NCBI GenBank assembly: GCA_964030785.1
Contig: OZ034967.1
Location: forward strand, 43,668,533 to 43,732,532
DNA: 64,000 bases
Reading direction: 5' to 3'
Source: Siderastrea siderea
Taxonomy: Eukaryota > Cnidaria > Anthozoa > Scleractinia > Rhizangiidae
The notes under the pieces are model-generated. The model was not told the origin of the DNA. It searched no databases and saw only the letters and a list, made by a program, of their open reading frames with translations. Made by a program: the position numbers and the translations under genes. How positions within the stretch are numbered: position 1 is the stretch's first letter; every line of letters starts with the position of its first letter. Positions 49,057-61,172 of the stretch are shown here, one piece after another.

Positions 49057-52000
49057 TCAAGCTCTATAGTTTTCTTCCGATCCATACAACGCCTCCATAT
49101 GTTTCTTGTACGCTGTTGACTGGCTCATCAGGTGCTGCATCATGGGCGCAGTGCACGTCTTGGCCTGGCCTCTCATGCACTCCGAGAACTTCGACTCCTC
49201 CTCGACTGTGCTTACACGATGTTCAAACAAGGTGATATCTTCATATACGCACTTCCTCAAGGCATCTCCAACGCACTTTGCGTAGACATCATCCTCTGTT
49301 GGAAGATAAATGAAATTTGTTATATTCTCACAAGTCTCTTTCTCGAGAAAAGACCGCTCATAAAATTCAGACATGGGAATCTACATCTGTGACCCGGTTT
49401 GAAGATAGAAATTTTATTTTCTCGTCTTCGAAACAATGTTATTTCTACCACTCGAAAATAAAATTCATTTCTTTGCATCACCGTGTAATTCCCCTATTTA
49501 TTGTGACGATAGGGTTTTCCACTCTCAAGCTACGCAGGGGAAAACGTTATCTTCTGGGCGACAATTGGCGGGAAAATGAACACTTGACTCGGGGAACTTA
49601 GCTCTGCAACTCGCTTAGCTAGCGGGAACGGAATCTCGGCACGAATTCCTGGTACGGACGGGAACTAACAACCACTGTACCACGAACAACACACGGAGAT
49701 TGACTTCAAACACACTTTAATCCGATGTGTAACAGACGAGCTCTCGATGTAATCCCTCGGCAATGTGTATCAGATATGAATCAACTTACAATTACAAGGT
49801 CACTCAATTTATACCAGCGGTCGCTAATCATTCTAGAAGGAGGGTTGAATGAAGCCAGCTTAGCAAATACAACAAAAAGAAACAATTCGAATTACAAAGT
49901 TTACATTTTAGCAAAACACAATCTATATCCAAAGATATCATATTCTATTGTAAAACTGGACTCTATTCAAGAAATATAGAAAAAGAATAAAAGCTAAGAA
50001 TACAAGTGAAACCTCTGGTCTATTATGAAATGGAACGCTATTCAGCGAATACAAAACAACGGCTACAGCTAAGACTACATCGGGTATAACAGTCCGGATT
50101 ATCCCAATATTTTAGGACAGGTGTGGCTCGTGTTTCAACCAATGAGAACGCAGGGTGCGATTCGAGTATCGCGTTTCAAAACAAACCATAACAATTCGAG
50201 ATGGCGGACGAAGCGAGAGCCGCGAGAGCTTTGTAAGCTTTGTAATACGTTTCTTCGGAAAGTATATACATCACAAGAGTGCTCGAATTGAATTAAAGTT
50301 CTGCTATGAAGAGACCTGTTGTTTTTGCATTCAATATCACAGACAAAACTCCTTGGATAATGTAGTTTGTCCTCGGACAGAAGAAAGCGCAACGATCGCA
50401 AAATTTGGAACTGCGAGCAACGATGGTTTATCGAACTACTTTTTATCTTTTTTTGGAAAGAGGCCATAGAATTGGTAAGCATATCTGCTCTCTATTGTCA
50501 CCCTATTCTATTGGATCGTTATTTCCTGAAGCACAGAATCGATTTAGATGTTCAAATAAATGCTTCTTCTATCGAGCGATTTGTGGGTTAAAATCGACAG
50601 GACACCCATGTTTGCATGTTGTAACCTCGTATCATTTCAAATAAATTTTAAGTTAACTCAAAGAAAACTGTATTCCTTCTTGTCCAAATACTACTATAGA
50701 TTTATACTATATGCAGTGAATAATGCAGAAAGGGTCAGGGTTGACAGGGGGAAGATTCCTTCATCAGTTTTATTCTTGGTTGATTTTAATAGATCTTTTG
50801 GTGTGCATGTACAGTAGTTTCAGATTAATTTGACATCAAATTCAATCAACTGGAGAGTGGGTTATTTGTGTTGTATTTTAAAAATGTATAAGAATGAATA
50901 AGAAAAATGTACCAAGAGGTTAAGAGGTTTTGTCAAGGTTTTCTTTGAAAATTAAATAAAGTATGCAAAACAAATGCAGTCTTGAAAATCTACTTTCTTT
51001 ATTTTTTCCACCCTGTACAGTATTTTCAACCTTTTATCCACCATGTACAGTATTTTCTCTCCAGTGAGTTTCTGCAATAGTTGGTAAACCAAGATCTCGC
51101 AAACGACTCAACATGAGTTCAACAGTTTCTGGGGATAGGAATATGCCAAAGCCAGTAAGAAAATTGTTAGCAGACAAGCCAATACCACTGGTACTGGACG
51201 GAGACATGTATAGGGGGCCAAATGAGGTTTAAGACTGCATCTAATAATCCACCCCAATAAAACACTCGAACAAATAAATATTTTACTTGACCCAAATTAG
51301 TTTTATTTTTTAGCAAGTTTGTCTGTATAAAATAGAAAAAAAGAATTCAATGTCTTGTTGATGTTAATGATGGTAACAATATGCATCAGTCAATTTCAGC
51401 AGGGTCCATGTCCTCCCAAGCCAACTCAAAGGCATGGTGTATACAAAAAAATGTTCAAATGCAGCAGGGTACATTAAAAAAGAAGGAAAATTCTACCTAT
51501 CTAATCACCAGCAAGTTAGGTTGAAAACACAAGAATGTCAGGTGCCCCAGGGTACACTCTGGGTTTGGCTAATACTTGACCCCCGGGATTCGAATGTAAT
51601 AAAATGCCTGACTAATGCCCGGGGGGGCACTGCTGAAATTAACTGATGCATAGCACTTCAATTGTAATAGCCATTTAAATACAAGCACAAAAAAAGAGTC
51701 AAGTTTTGTTATTCCAGCAGTTCACAGATTTTACCACATCATCGGTATGACAGATTCAAACAAACATGAGCAGGTCTTGAGGGGGATTCTCTAGAGTCCA
51801 AAAAGAAACATTAAAAGCAGAAATAACACAAAAATGTAGCAAGCCTACTGTAAATTGGCCTAAAAACTTACATTTTCAGTGCTGGTTCCTAAGAAAAATG
51901 CCAAGTATACAAAGCTCAGAGGCAGTGAAATGTTAGGTTCCCAAGCCAGAAATAAGGCACCCAGAAGTTTTGTATTGTGAATACAAGTGATTCATGTCTT

Positions 52001-55000
52001 TGCCTTTGTTTGTTATCCCAATAAGCCCCTTATATCTCTCATGGATAGGTGGATGAGTGAAACCCGCGAGTAAGCGCAACAATCATGAGTGGGATCTATT
52101 TTTCTTGCTCATTCGCATGGTTACCCATTTGACTATCCCCAAAAGAAATTAGGGAATACTTGTAGTATATTTTTCTACATTTGTTGTTACAGTTCTGAGA
52201 AAAAGAATTCAGAGTACACTTATATATGACAATCACCTTCTCGTGATTGTAATTTTGGTTATTAAAAGATGAATATTCTGAGGAAACAAATAGTAGAGTA
52301 TTTTCATCCTTGAAATTGCCTCTTGGCTGAATGAAAGATCTGAAACAAATGGCAGATTTAATCAGTGTTGACCACAACATGCTTTCATAAGTAATCTATG
52401 TGTGCATAGTTTTCAGCATAATAAATGGCAGAATAATTATACTTCAGTGCTAAAGAAAACAATATATTACATAAAAAGCCCATTCTCGTCAGCAAGAAAG
52501 CAAAAACTGGTCAAAGCAACACAGTTCAATCAAGTTACTCTCTAGTGTCATGGAACAGCGGTTTTGGATAAAAACAGTGCCTTGATTGACTTCTGGAAAA
52601 GTCTACCGAAAATCTAGCTTGTCTACCATGCTGGCACTTTATCGACATAAGAAACGGCAAAAATTACTGCGAGCTTCACAAAAAATACGTGAATCGAGTA
52701 AAAATCGAAAACTATTCACCTACCTTGAAATCGCGACACAAAACGGCCCTACATCGTAACGTTTCTTCCACAAAAATTCGCAAAAACACTGCCTCAAACC
52801 TTCTCAATTCGCATCCAAAATGGCCACTGAAGACCCCTCGCAATGTTTCGTAACCAAAAGTCCCGGATGGACGCTCATGCGTGACTACAGACAAAGGATT
52901 TCACTGTTGCCCGGGATATTCGAAAAATGGCCGCCATTTTAATGGAGAACAATAGACTCGTGACGTCATCAATGTCCTAAAATATTGGGATAATCCGGAC
53001 TGTATAAAGGAAACCTTTCGTCCTTTTAAGTGAGTACAAATATAGAAACTCTAATTTAACTTAAGGCTTTTTATCTATTGAAAGTTTCGTATTTTCAGTT
53101 GCTAGACCTAGTCAAAAGGGCAGATTCGTTAAAGATCTCTTTTTATCTGAAAGCGAGAAAAAGTGCAAACAAAATAATCCAAAAGCAAACATAAGCGATG
53201 ACTGACTGAATTTTTGAAAGAACAACGGTAAACACCGGCGAAAAATGGTTGAATCTACTATAGTTATGTTTTTAGTCTCAAGCTACGAATTACTGGATTT
53301 TGTCTCCTAACATTATTATCTAGACAGCCCCTGAATATGAGCAATTGTGTGATCTCATTGGCTCCTACCAATAGGCTATCAGCTCTTATCAGCGACTAAC
53401 TTTCGCGGGCGACGGGTATCAGATAGTACACCCCGTCCGACTGACTATCCCGTCGTCAGTTTATATCGACGAAATAACAAAGAAGAAATGAAGCAACCAG
53501 CCTATGCTGAACTGGGCATCTCTGTTGAAATATTGTTAATAAAAATATAAATAAAATAAATAAATAATAAATAAATAAGTTTCATTTAAGGTCTCTACTT
53601 TTAAAATCTAATTGCAGTGTAATCAAATAGAGTGGACTAACGACTAGACTATCAAACTTGCATTTATTTGGCCGCAATTATGCTTTGGCTGTCACTGACT
53701 AGTTTCTCTTTACCACAATAAAGTGCGCGCGTTACGGAAATTAATCAGAGGGTTAGAAACTAAAGAAACCCCTTTCTGGACTCGTTTCTCAGCCAAGTCT
53801 TTATATTTCGAACGACCTTTTAGGCTCAGTTATTATCTTTCGATACACCAACCGCCAGAAGGCGGTAAGGATTAAAAACGATGGTTAGATGGCTGTTAGC
53901 ACGCCTTTGGAGTTCTGCCCTCAGCGCAAACGTTGCTCTACATCGTCGCTATTGGTTCCGTCCAGATGTATACCCACGAAAATGCTGGGAGAGGGGGTTT
54001 AACTTTGCGATTCACTAGCAATTTTTCTTCTCAGAGTAAAGAACCATTGATACTACAGAAACTGGATAGATCACTAATAGTAATGGGCTATTTGGCTGTC
54101 AAAACATATGTCAAACCTGGATTAAAAAGCATGTGGTATGAAATTTAAGGGAACCTCGCGCATTTCATACCCTGGCACGAACTACCACGATGCACTCTTC
54201 CTTGCAGGATGTCCAGGCTAGGCTTCGTGTCAGAAGGCAAAGAACTGACCAAGAAAACGTTGAAAAGACCAAGGAACCTTGATTCTTTCCTTCACTACCT
54301 CCTGCCCGTTACTTGAATTAGCACTCACTGCCGGCAGCCACACAATAGTCAATTTTTCTCCCCCATCCAACTGCAAGACAGCGCTATATAAAAATTGCCT
54401 TATCCCAGCGATGTGATTCATTCAGTACCACTATCCTTTAGTGACATTTGTAATCTTTACACTCCCTTATACCAGCGATTGTTATTGTTATAATGTCACT
54501 TAGTTCTACAGTTTTACATTTTTTGTATTTTAACATTTTGTAATTGGCCTTTGGTGCGTTTTTTCTTAAAGGCATATGTAAGGCTAGTCGCGAGCATAGG
54601 ACAATGGTAGACGATGGGATTTGAATCCATGACCTCACGCGCACCGATCGGATGCTCAGAGTTTTTGTTTGTCTCAAGCTCGTGACAGGGGAATATTGCA
54701 TTTTTATTGTCATGAAAAATGTGGTTGTTCAACGTAGTTTATAATGATAGCTTTGCTTTATCGTTTGTCTCACTATATTGTCACTTTGATCTGGATCGCG
54801 ACGTTTCGACCGCTTACTGCCGGTCTTTATCAGGCGATGGTGCCGACTGAGCGTGTGTCACTATATGTAGCACCATGGCTGTTTGTGATTGCCAATTTCG
54901 ATCCTCGTTGTGGATGCCCATGATCAAACAACACAACCGTCGATCGGTACCACAGCGGACCACAGAGGGAACAGCGTCTTACCACAACAATGGGGATCGG

Positions 55001-56832
55001 AGCTACATATAGTCAAGACACATGCCCAGTCGACACCATCGCCTGATGAAGGCCAGCAGTAAGCGGTCGAAACGTCGCGATCCACATCAAAGTGACAATA
55101 TCGTGAGACAAACGATAAAGCGAAGCTACATTTTTCTTATTTTCTTTTTTTTCATCATAGAAGACGCCTTCAACATTGACGTTCCTAGCAGTATGGAGGA
55201 CGCGTGCAATATGTGCACGTAGCTCTTCATTTCCCTGCGTGAAAAAGCAGGCAAGATCACAGAAATGCTTTCCCTTTCCTCTTCCTGGCCCTCACTCAAT
55301 TTAGAAGGACTGACTATCCATCAGGCTTTTTGGCGGCTTTTAAAGCAACATTGATAAGGTGAAGCGGGGAGAGAATTGTTCTTGCTAGTCATTTTAATTT
55401 CACGGTTAAAGTTCTTATTCATTCCGAAGTGTCATCAAACGTTTGTCCCATGTTGTGGTTAATATGGCCCAGCCATATTAACCACAACATGTATACCAAC
55501 ATTAAACACAACTGGCTTCTAGTAGCTCTGTGGTCAGAACATCTGACCGGTGCATGGAACATCATTGTTTTGTTTCCCGAGAAGGACCCGGATGTTTCCT
55601 TTGTCCCACTCTCGCGACATGCGGATTATTACATCGTCCTCATACCTACCGATATTAAACAGCTTTTCTTCCTTCATTATACCTACAAAATAAAGTAAAA
55701 GTAGCTTCGTCGGATAAAGACGCACTCTCTGTCGAACACGTGTCAAGAACAACAAATCTAAAGGGCTGGAATGGCTTTGACAGTTTTTACTTTAAACTGT
55801 TTATTCACTTATGTGGTTATTTATTTAATTTTACTCAACTATTAGCATCTTATAAAGATTCATGAATGATAAGCCAGGTAGAAGCTAATGAGGGTTACTT
55901 CTACTCCGGAAAAATCAAATCTTGACTTACCGTAAAGATATACAGTCTTCGTTGCAAAATATTCCCAAAGGTGTCTCAAAATACAACGGTGTGTATGGGA
56001 ACCTGGATTTAGTTTTCTGGACTCTGTGCTTTTTGATCACGGACATACCTGATTTCAACGTGATCTTCTTCAGTTCATCATACGATATGTGTGGACACAT
56101 ACCAGCTTTCTTTAAAAGGAAATGGTATTGGTATTCCTTAGCGGCCAGAAAGTTGAACATTTTCGGGACTGGAGGCGACTTCGTCTTAATAACGGCTCCC
56201 AGGCATGACCCATATTCCTTGATAAAAATGATACAAGAGACGACCATTACCTTTAAAATATTGTAACGTATGCTTTTTATGTAATATATGCTTTTTAATG
56301 ACCAAAATAAATTAGCATATGTATTCGTCTCCACCTAATGTTTCCTCTCAACGGCAGACCAGAAAATTCTGAACGAATTATGTGTGTAACGTTGCCCACT
56401 TTTAGAATCGTAGAGTCTCGTACCTTTTACATCTAGCCTCAGTTCACCTCTTCCTCGGCCATTAATCGCCTTTGATATGGTAAAACATAATGAAACGTTG
56501 CATCTCAACATTACTTCTAAATAGTTGAGAATGTGACCTGCGTTTTCTATCCACTCAAAGAGCCCAGTAAACCAAAACAAACGAAAATTTAGTGGAAAAC
56601 TGCTTTGCGCGCCTTATCTTACCTTGGCAGATACGCAAGTCATTCTAATCTTACTGGCAACATTATCGGGGTGTTCTTCCATCGCTTCCAGGATAGCTAA
56701 TGTAGAGTCCACTGATGCTTTATAACACTCCATCACTGGTTTAAGTTCTCCCTGCATAAGATTTGTCTCATCTCCTCTTCCAGAAAAGATGAAATTCACC
56801 GCAAAGATAATCAGGACGATCTTTGAAGACAT
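49057..56832 (-). CDS. Small secreted cysteine-containing protein, three exons
   Basis: Minus-strand exons 56832-56623, 56109-56049 and 49295-49057, joined at donor AAG|GTAAGA (phase 0), acceptor ttttaaag, donor TCAG|GTATGT (phase 1) and acceptor ccaacag. All phases match and the frame is open for 169 residues. Residues 1-20 (MSSKIVLIIFAVNFIFSGRG) are a signal peptide. The mature part is helical-looking and acidic with cysteines in ECYKA, MTCVS, MCPHI, AKCVG, RKCVY, SECMR and KTCTA. The family is not recognised. Exon 2 has a mediocre acceptor and is the weakest link. Start chosen at 56832 because it gives the cleanest signal peptide; an in-frame ATG at 56871 would add 13 residues. The 6.7-kb second intron holds a 2.9-kb transposon and a foldback. 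Confidence 0.62.
50090..53002. mobile_element. 2.9-kb DNA transposon with 29-bp perfect inverted ends
   Basis: CAGTCCGGATTATCCCAATA continues to ...TTTTAGGAC at the left, and its exact inverse closes at 53002. The 5-bp target duplication is tataa (50085-50089, 53003-53007). Just inside both ends are GC-richer tracts (gagatggcggacgaagcg at 50200; aaaatggccgccattttaat near 52925). No transposase motif was recognised in any frame, so it is non-autonomous or badly eroded. It lies in an intron of the minus-strand gene. Confidence 0.82.
53008..54745. other. Intronic region with AT microsatellite and a tRNA-like fragment; no gene
   Basis: An AAAT/AAT-type microsatellite lies at 53538-53578. At 54600-54660 the minus strand reads gaggtcatggattcaaatcc, a degenerate B-box-like tract suggesting a SINE relic. 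Open frames here are short and lack support. Confidence 0.4.
54749..55127. mobile_element. Foldback with ribozyme-like CTGATGA...GAAAC core
   Basis: Arms 54749-54872 and 55001-55127 are inverted copies around a unique loop. The right arm, plus strand, contains cctgatgaaggcc, then gtaagcggtcgaaacgtcgc. CTGATGA and GAAAC flanking a short GGCC/GGTC helix resemble a hammerhead ribozyme core; such motifs are known in Penelope-like and other retroelements. The left arm has cctgataaagacc instead, breaking the core. An unpaired extra A after CTGATGA and an unidentified cleavage strand leave the ribozyme call tentative; the foldback itself is clear. Confidence 0.6.
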
Positions 56833-56988
56833 GACGGACTGACTCTGTTGCTGAGAGACAAAACAACACAAAAATCAAGTACATTGATCATTTCGAGGCT
56901 CCTTCCCGATGAAATACAAAGAGCCTTCATTAATGGTGGCACAGACGGGCCGAAACTCTAGCCTTGTTAAAGGTTAAAGGGGAGGCAG

Positions 56989-57193
56989 TATAAATGAGGT
57001 TCACCTTGCTTGTCGTTCAGAAAAGAAAAGTAATATGGCTGCGCAAAAAGGAGACAAAATCGACAGATGTCTATACATTTATCATTTACACCCTGGGAGC
57101 CTTAACAAACCAGATATGCCAGGATACGCCAATTACATTTCACTGGAACTAAAAATCTTAACGGCAGTTGCATATGAGCTTGAGCTTGCTTGA
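56989..57193 (+). promoter_or_regulatory. TATA box followed by a 52-codon frame
   Basis: TATAAAT at 56989-56995 is followed by an ATG at 57035 opening MAAQKGDKIDRCLYIYHLHP and continuing to TGA at 57191-57193. The spacing suits a core promoter with a 15-20 base leader, divergent from the minus-strand gene starting near 56.85 kb. The frame ends in a gagcttgct repeat that adds a low-complexity tail. It may be the first exon of a gene whose later exons I cannot identify, or chance. Confidence 0.3.
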
Positions 57194-57337
57194 GCTTGCT
57201 TAGCTTGAGCTTATATCTTGCATAGATCTGAACGTTATTCCCAGTGAGCTTTCCTTACTTCGGCAAGCTAGCTCGCTTTGCTTGCCATCTTGTAAATAGC
57301 GGCTCCGCTGCCAAGTCGCGGGAAAATCTGTTAACCA

Positions 57338-57485
57338 GGCCCCAGTTGTTCAAAAGCCGGATAACTTTATCCGCCAAGTAAATTGCTATCCAGCGGATAA
57401 AATATACTCCAACCAATACATTTAATCCACTGGATAGTGATTTATCCAGCGGATTAAGTTATCCAGCCGTCGAACAACTGGGGCC
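57338..57485. mobile_element. 148-bp palindromic MITE (GGCCCCAGTTGTTC ends)
   Basis: Starts ggccccagttgttcaaaagc and ends with cgaacaactggggcc. Subterminal ggataa and tccagcggat units are also inverted, so most of the element folds on itself. No target duplication is certain. Confidence 0.8.
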
Positions 57486-59336
57486 AGCTTCGTAAGCCTG
57501 CTCGTAATAATGATAACAATAATAATATTTAAGAGTATATCTCACACACAACAGTAACCGCGGAATGTGTTACTTAAGAGTGAAAGTCCAATGTTGATGT
57601 TGAGGTATTAAGATACATATTAAATATGTACTGTGAGAAGTACTTAGAAATCACCTTTTGAATTCAAATTCAGTCCGGTCTTCTAGTTTCTTGTCTGCTC
57701 ACTGCCAGCTAATTTCCTTTCCTTTTCTTTTTTTTTTTCTCCTTTTTGTTTTCAAACTGCCGTTCTTACTATCAAATCTTTCTCGCTCGGACGGCACTGA
57801 ATAAAACGAGCTCTAGTGCTTACACCAGCTCATATCGTAATAACCTTTGAGAGCATTTTGCAAATAATTAGTTCATTCTTAAGGAGAACCTGACGGTTGT
57901 CACTAGCAATACTAATCTTCATAATAACTGAACTTACTGTTCTCCGATGACAGACACCTTTACTAAGATACCAAGAGGATAGTACAAGAATTTATTTTGA
58001 AATATAATCTATTTTCCTTACGAATAACAGAAGGTTTACGAAGAACGCACCCAAACCGTTTAATTTAACACAATGGCGGAGAAAAGCATTTGGTTGTTAT
58101 TTCGTCCGTTGAGTTCGTGTTTACAATGAAGGGAGTGCATCCAGGCTAACTGGGGCATCCTCCCACTCGAATTTGAGTCGAAGCCTTCATAAGTTACATA
58201 AGGTCACCAATCAAATGAGGGAATTTATAAGATCATTGGCAAAAGGTTTACTGAAGCAGAAGGAGCCACTGCGTCCAGACAACTAAAAAACAAACTATGT
58301 GGTTAAATAACACTAACTAACACTGTTGAGGCTAATCCACTATAACTGTCCTTATTTCAAAGTCCGTTACATTCTAAATTTCCTTATTTAAACCTGGCAT
58401 GCTCCCTGCGTGCGTTCTTCTCGGTTGTATGACGTGATGCATTGTGGACCATGTGCTCTAATCTGCGAAACCTACTTCCTGACGCTCTTATCGTATGGTA
58501 AGCTTTGAGATGCTATTTTTTAGAACTTTCTTTCAATCTGTAACGCTAGTGCATTTATGTTTATGGCAGAACGCGGCCTGTAATCCGAAAATGAGACCAG
58601 GAACGCTAAGTGTAGAGATTGTAAACGTTGTGCTGACGCAAAACTAAAGGTTCTGTTCAAGGACTTTCTGTTGTGTGTCTAAAGTGTTTGTCTCCTGGAC
58701 GAACACCTAAAAACGACATGAAACAGTACAAGAGACCACGGCAACAGTTATGTATAAGCCATATTGGTCGGTTCACGTCCTAAGGTCTTTAAGCGTACTA
58801 GGAACTTTCCCAGATGAGAAAATCAGTCTACTGCAATGTCAACCCGGCAAATGATTCCAACCCTTGTCCTTGGTGATTTGTGAAAATTTCAAAAAGAAAA
58901 GCAAGCAGAAGGGCACAAGATCGAGAAAATTTAAACTTAGTAAAATACTAGAATATGGACTTGCACAGTAAGCAGAAGTTATCCAGGACTCTCTCCTAAA
59001 CGTTCGCCACTCGTTGAGGACTCTGTGCATTCAGAAATGGGTGAGGTGTGTATGAAACTGACAGGTGAAGTATAAACAAATAAGCCTCTATGTGTTACCG
59101 CTATTGTTTTCTCGGGTAACATAGAATTGTATGCATAATTGTGTATAGGGCTGTGCGGACCAAATTTTGATTTTTTTAAAACAAAAACAAAATGTTAAAA
59201 ATTTTACTTTGGAACTCGTAATGTCATGGGCTTATGATAATTACTTGCAAAGGAAGTTACTTGGGGAAAAAAACATTGGCACATGTTAAATAAATAGCCA
59301 GATCGTAGTATTGAAATTCCGTATTTTATAAGTAAC
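57486..59336. other. Region without a recognised gene
   Basis: Polypyrimidine tracts, a few microsatellite-like runs and only short unsupported frames. No splice-consistent exon or mobile-element termini were identified. Confidence 0.4.
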
Positions 59337-59861
59337 GGGCCGATTACATGTGGCGGGCTGGCCCGGTTAGCCGGGCTGGTTCGGTTTGCCGGGATCTCAG
59401 CACGTCTGTGAAACATATTAAAAATGAACTTTGCGATTACATGGAAAAATCTCAGCCCGGCTAGCTGGGATCCCGGCATCGCGATGCCAGGATCTCGGCT
59501 AGCCGGGCTCAAAATTTACCCTGTAATCGTGATTGCCGGGCCAACACTTTCTCGACACTTAATTTCGCTTCAGAGCAAAATGGCTCACCAGAAGATCGAT
59601 ATTTCTCTTTCTATATAACACATAAAGGGTTACCAGACAATAAAGCTACGTAAAACTGAAAATAATACACCAAAATAATGCATTAGCGAAAGTAAAAACA
59701 CTCGATTCATGCTCTTTGATGTAGCCATCTTTTCACGCGGCAGCTTCTAAATTTAGCCGCAGGCGGGCTGGCTCGCCTCATGTAATACTGGGCTGAGCAG
59801 TCATCTCGGTACACCGAGCCAGCCCTGCTAACCGAGCCAGCCCGGCTCATGTAATCGGCCC
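59337..59861. mobile_element. 525-bp MITE with GGGCCGATTACATG ends
   Basis: gggccgattacatg at the left is matched by catgtaatcggccc at the right. Inside are repeated gccgggctggctcggt-like units in both orientations, giving extensive self-complementarity. The minus-strand frames across it are products of this repeat. Confidence 0.8.
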
Positions 59862-60054
59862 TTAAGACTGTGTTTGTTTCTTTCATCATGACAAATTGAA
59901 AATTCTCTTCGCTTGCCAATAGCATTAGAAGAGAATTGATTTCCGTTCGATATTGTTTTAGCTGTTGGTTATGAGGTATAATGTTATGTGATGAATTTTG
60001 GCATGTATGTGTGCGTGAAGTAAATAGTAAATACATCCGTGTAGAGGTTTTTGT

Positions 60055-60325
60055 ATAAATAGTGTTCTTTAGTACGCGAGTCAGTTCTCGCTCGTTACAA
60101 GTAGTAAGTTGGGCTAGTTTGGCACAAATGCTGGCTTCTGATTGGTCGAGAGCAAATCAATGACGTCACCGGAACCGGAAGTGCCTGGAACCGGAAGTCA
60201 CATGGTTTAGAATGGGAAACCGCTGACCAGTGGAAAAAAAAGGGATCGTGGGCTCATGGGAACCGGAAGTCACGTGATTTGGAAAGGGAAACCGCTGACC
60301 AGTGGGAAAAAGGGATCGTGGGCGC
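60055..60325. promoter_or_regulatory. TATA box and clustered CRE/ETS/E-box motifs with a 72-bp tandem repeat
   Basis: TATAAATAG at 60055 is followed by ctcgctcgttac. Then come an inverted CCAAT (attggtc, 60141), a perfect CRE TGACGTCA (60161-60168), and ETS cores CCGGAAGT at 60175, 60191 and 60263, the last joined to the E-box CACGTG (60271-60276). The segment from 60188 recurs 72 bp later (gaaccggaagtcac ... gggaaaccgctgaccagtgg). Motif identities follow textbook consensus; which transcript they serve is not visible. It sits at the left edge of the compact virus-like gene block. Confidence 0.5.
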
Positions 60326-60404
60326 AGGGTGGATTAAACCCGCTGAGAAAAACGCGGGCTCAAAGTCCAAAGTCCAATTTTTGGAACGGGGATGGTCCTT
60401 GAGT

Positions 60405-60710
60405 CTAAAAAACAAGAAAATAAAAAAAAAATTTATTGTCAAACTTTTTTTTTTTTTTTTCACAACAAGTGAAAGAAAACAGAGTCCAAAGTTTAATATG
60501 GTGGCTTTGCGACGATGTCTGGAGGTCCATGAAGATATTCACAGATGATTTCTTCTTAATAGCATCTTGCTCATGCTTGGCTCTCTTCTCTCTGATGACC
60601 AGCCTGGCATGACGCATGCTCCTGAATACCCTGGTATTCTTTTCTTCATCTGATCTTGCGAGCCTTAATTGGCAGGCGCGGGGAAAGAAAAATAGTTTAA
60701 TGTAAATCAT
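60405..60710 (-). other. Possible retro-copied or residual coding fragment with poly(A)
   Basis: The minus strand reads a basic stretch RSMRHARLVIREKRAKHEQD followed by about 40 further codons, then a run of about 16 A and a CAATAAA. The last part resembles the segment just after the RING gene (gacaacaagt...gagttcaatgtccaaac at 60730-60770), so a 3' region has been duplicated. The product is not recognised. Confidence 0.25.
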
Positions 60711-60723
60711 ATATCAACATCTT

Positions 60724-60729
60724 TTATTT
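60724..60729 (-). terminator. Polyadenylation signal of the minus-strand three-gene unit
   Basis: AATAAA on the minus strand (tttatt on plus, within cttttatttgac), about 55 bases beyond the RING gene stop. This close spacing is typical of compact viral transcription units. Confidence 0.55.
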
Positions 60730-60782
60730 GACAACAAGTAGAAAAAAATGAGTTCAATGTCCAAACATGGGGGTGTCCTTTT

Positions 60783-61172
60783 TTACGCGAAGCTGATACA
60801 GGTTTTCATCCGTCCAATGGCTAGGCTTTTGGTGTGACCCAGAAAGTAGAGGGTTTTGCGGTGAGCCTCATAGGGATCGCGCAGTTCTCCCCAGAATCCT
60901 TGGAGGGCGTGGTTGTTCTCATAGCAAACGCCATACCAGATAGGATTGTTTTTCCAATCGTCCTTGACATGCTGCACAAACTCCGGGTCTTCTTTCCATT
61001 GTTCATGGAGGACTTCCTGGACGACAAGAGGAACGTGGCAGGTAGAGCATAGGCGGGGCTGACCATTCTGTTGCTTGGCACAGGCGACATGACAAGGAAT
61101 ACCACAGCACCTCAACGTGGTATAATTGGCGAGAGGTATCAAACAAATCACACATGGTGGGGGTTGAGTCAT
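60783..61172 (-). CDS. RING-type zinc finger protein (virus-like)
   Basis: 129 residues, intronless. The N-terminus carries C7-x2-C10, then CC at 22-23 in RCCGIPCHVAC with H28 and C31, then C42-x2-C45 (CSTC). These eight ligands fit a RING variant of the CCGxxxH type seen in many large DNA virus E3-like proteins and in transposon-encoded RING proteins. The remaining 80 residues (WKEDPEF, NNPIWYGVCYENNHALQGFW) are unrecognised. Its ATG overlaps the stop of the upstream gene in TGATG, and it is the last of three minus-strand genes sharing one upstream TATA box. Ubiquitin ligase activity is inferred from the domain only. Confidence 0.75.
   Translation of the reverse strand: MTQPPPCVICLIPLANYTTLRCCGIPCHVACAKQQNGQPRLCSTCHVPLVVQEVLHEQWKEDPEFVQHVKDDWKNNPIWYGVCYENNHALQGFWGELRDPYEAHRKTLYFLGHTKSLAIGRMKTCISFA

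Noticed and set aside
59204..60036. Minus- and plus-strand frames with repeated GSxSRAGS or SPASRDPGIA text
   Set aside because: Artefacts of the self-complementary repeats inside the MITE at 59337-59861.
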